From positions 2,277,805 to 2,341,804 of the forward strand of contig NZ_LT732529.1 of the NCBI RefSeq assembly GCF_900156865.1: a DNA stretch of 64,000 nt. The letters run 5' to 3'. Below are positions 62,918 through 64,000 of the stretch, piece by piece. This stretch comes from Litchfieldia sinesaloumensis. GTDB lineage: Bacteria; Bacillota; Bacilli; Bacillales; Bacillaceae_L. The number at the start of each line of letters is the position of its first letter. Within the stretch, counting starts at the first letter, position 1. The notes beneath the pieces were generated by a model. That model saw only the letters and a list, made by a program, of their open reading frames with translations. It ran no database searches and had not been told where the DNA came from. Both the position numbers and the translations under genes were made by a program.

Positions 62918-64000
62918 TTATTCGATAATTGCTAAACGTCTAGTTTTCTCAGCAACTTCTTCCGGATTTACGGTGATTCGGGCTACACCGGTTTCCATTG
63001 CTGCCTTGGCGACACTCGCTGCTACCGCAGGAGCGACACGTGGATCAAAAGGTGCAGGAATCACATATTCTGGGCTAAGATCTTCTGGAGCCACTAAAGA
63101 TGCGATTGCTTCCACTGCTGCTATTTTCATTTGTTCATTAATGTGAGTTGCTCTAGCATCTAAAGCGCCTCTGAAAATTCCCGGGAACGCAAGGACGTTG
63201 TTAACTTGGTTTGGAAAATCAGATCTGCCTGTACCCACAACTTTCGCACCTGCTTTAAGTGCCACATCTGGCATGATTTCAGGATTAGGATTAGCCATTG
63301 CGAAAATAATGGGATCCTGATTCATGCTTTGGACCATTTCAGTTGTAAGAGCCCCTTCAACTGATACACCAATAAATACATCTGCGTCTTTGAGAGCATC
63401 TGCAAGTGTACCTTCGAGTCGATTACGGTTTGTATATTTAGCTACTTCTGCTTTTACGTTATTCATACCAAACGTACGACCATCATATATAGCCCCTCTT
63501 GAGTCACACATGATAATATCGCGAACGCCATAGCGATATAAAAGTTTGATAATCGCAATTCCAGCAGCACCTGCTCCATTTGCAACAACTTTTATTTCTG
63601 ACATTTTCTTTCCAACAAGCTTTAATGCATTTACTAGTCCTGCCACTGTAACAATCGCGGTACCATGTTGATCGTCATGAAAGACAGGTATATTTGCTTC
63701 CTTTTTTAAACGTTCTTCAATGATAAAACAATTAGGAGCTGCAATATCCTCTAAGTTGACACCACCAAAGGTCGGCTCTAGTAATTTTACTGTTTCCACA
63801 ATTTTGTCAACATCTGTAGTGTTTAAGCAAATTGGGAATGCATCCACTCCTGCAAAGCTTTTAAATAATACAGCTTTACCTTCCATAACAGGTAGGGCAG
63901 CTTCTGGGCCAATATTTCCTAAGCCTAGAACTGCTGTACCATCAGAAACTACAGCAACCATGTTCCCCTTCATTGTGTACTCATACACTTTGGACTTATC
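62918..64000 (-). CDS. ytsJ: NAD(P)-dependent malic enzyme (5' end beyond the window)
   Basis: The open frame continues to the window edge at 64000 without a start, so the N-terminal 40-50 residues are missing. The visible 360 residues hold VYEYTMKGNMVAVVSDGTAVLGLG, the metal-binding FHDDQHGTAIV segment and the nucleotide-binding VVANGAGAAGIAIIKLL, as in bacterial malic enzymes without a PTA domain. It decarboxylates malate to pyruvate. By position next to accDA it corresponds to B. subtilis ytsJ, which prefers NADP. Confidence 0.92.
   Translation of the reverse strand, partial: DKSKVYEYTMKGNMVAVVSDGTAVLGLGNIGPEAALPVMEGKAVLFKSFAGVDAFPICLNTTDVDKIVETVKLLEPTFGGVNLEDIAAPNCFIIEERLKKEANIPVFHDDQHGTAIVTVAGLVNALKLVGKKMSEIKVVANGAGAAGIAIIKLLYRYGVRDIIMCDSRGAIYDGRTFGMNNVKAEVAKYTNRNRLEGTLADALKDADVFIGVSVEGALTTEMVQSMNQDPIIFAMANPNPEIMPDVALKAGAKVVGTGRSDFPNQVNNVLAFPGIFRGALDARATHINEQMKIAAVEAIASLVAPEDLSPEYVIPAPFDPRVAPAVAASVAKAAMETGVARITVNPEEVAEKTRRLAIIE

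Overview
The window is 64 kb of AT-rich chromosome from an endospore-forming member of the Bacillaceae (Bacillus sensu lato). The evidence is spore genes (sspI, ytxC, ytvI, ytaF), Firmicute riboregulators (lysine riboswitch, two T-boxes, L20 leader), G+-type Shine-Dalgarno sequences with frequent TTG starts, and a gene order that, as I recall it, follows the sdh-to-ytsJ part of the B. subtilis chromosome. I see no rRNA, tRNA, CRISPR array, IS element or prophage. Most genes lie on the minus strand; only yslB, rnhC, sspI, ysdB and ytvI lie on the plus strand.

Layout, left to right. 0-4 kb: thioesterase ysmA and the sdhCAB succinate dehydrogenase operon. 4-8.7 kb: yslB, lysine-riboswitch-controlled lysC, uvrC, trxA. 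8.9-14.3 kb: a candidate small structured RNA, then the beta-oxidation cluster lcfA / fadR-fadB-etfB-etfA with a perfect FadR operator. 14.6-21.3 kb: yshE, mutS2, polX, cvpA, zapA, rnhC. 21.4-27.5 kb: pheST with its T-box, two membrane proteins and an rRNA/tRNA methyltransferase. 27.6-31 kb: sspI, M42 peptidase ysdC, dUTPase, ysdB with a SigW-type promoter, a TVP38 protein, ysdA. 31-36 kb: infC-rpmI-rplT with the L20 leader, thrS with T-box, ytxC. 36-46 kb: dnaI, dnaB, nrdR, an unknown gene, speD, gapB, coaE, ytaF, mutM, polA. 46-51 kb: hflKC with a SigW-type promoter, phoPR, a MaoC-like protein. 51-64 kb: mdh, icd, citZ, ytvI, fxsA, pyk, pfkA, accA, accD, a GntR regulator and the 3' part of a malic enzyme gene cut by the window edge.

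Functionally this is a core block: TCA cycle (citZ, icd, mdh, sdhCAB), lower glycolysis and gluconeogenesis (pfkA, pyk, gapB, malic enzyme), fatty-acid synthesis entry (accDA) and degradation (lcfA, fadB, etfBA), and DNA replication and repair (dnaB, dnaI, polA, polX, mutM, uvrC, mutS2). There is no accessory island, so the interest lies in regulation and intergenic structure. The best leads are a structured, possibly Shine-Dalgarno-sequestering speD leader with a 14-codon upstream ORF, a candidate small RNA between etfA and trxA, a consensus SigW promoter in front of hflKC, a PhoR kinase with almost no extracytoplasmic domain, and dispersed intergenic repeats whose stems differ in sequence yet stay paired.

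Where an earlier in-frame start lacked a Shine-Dalgarno sequence, I chose the internal start that has one and gave the reason.
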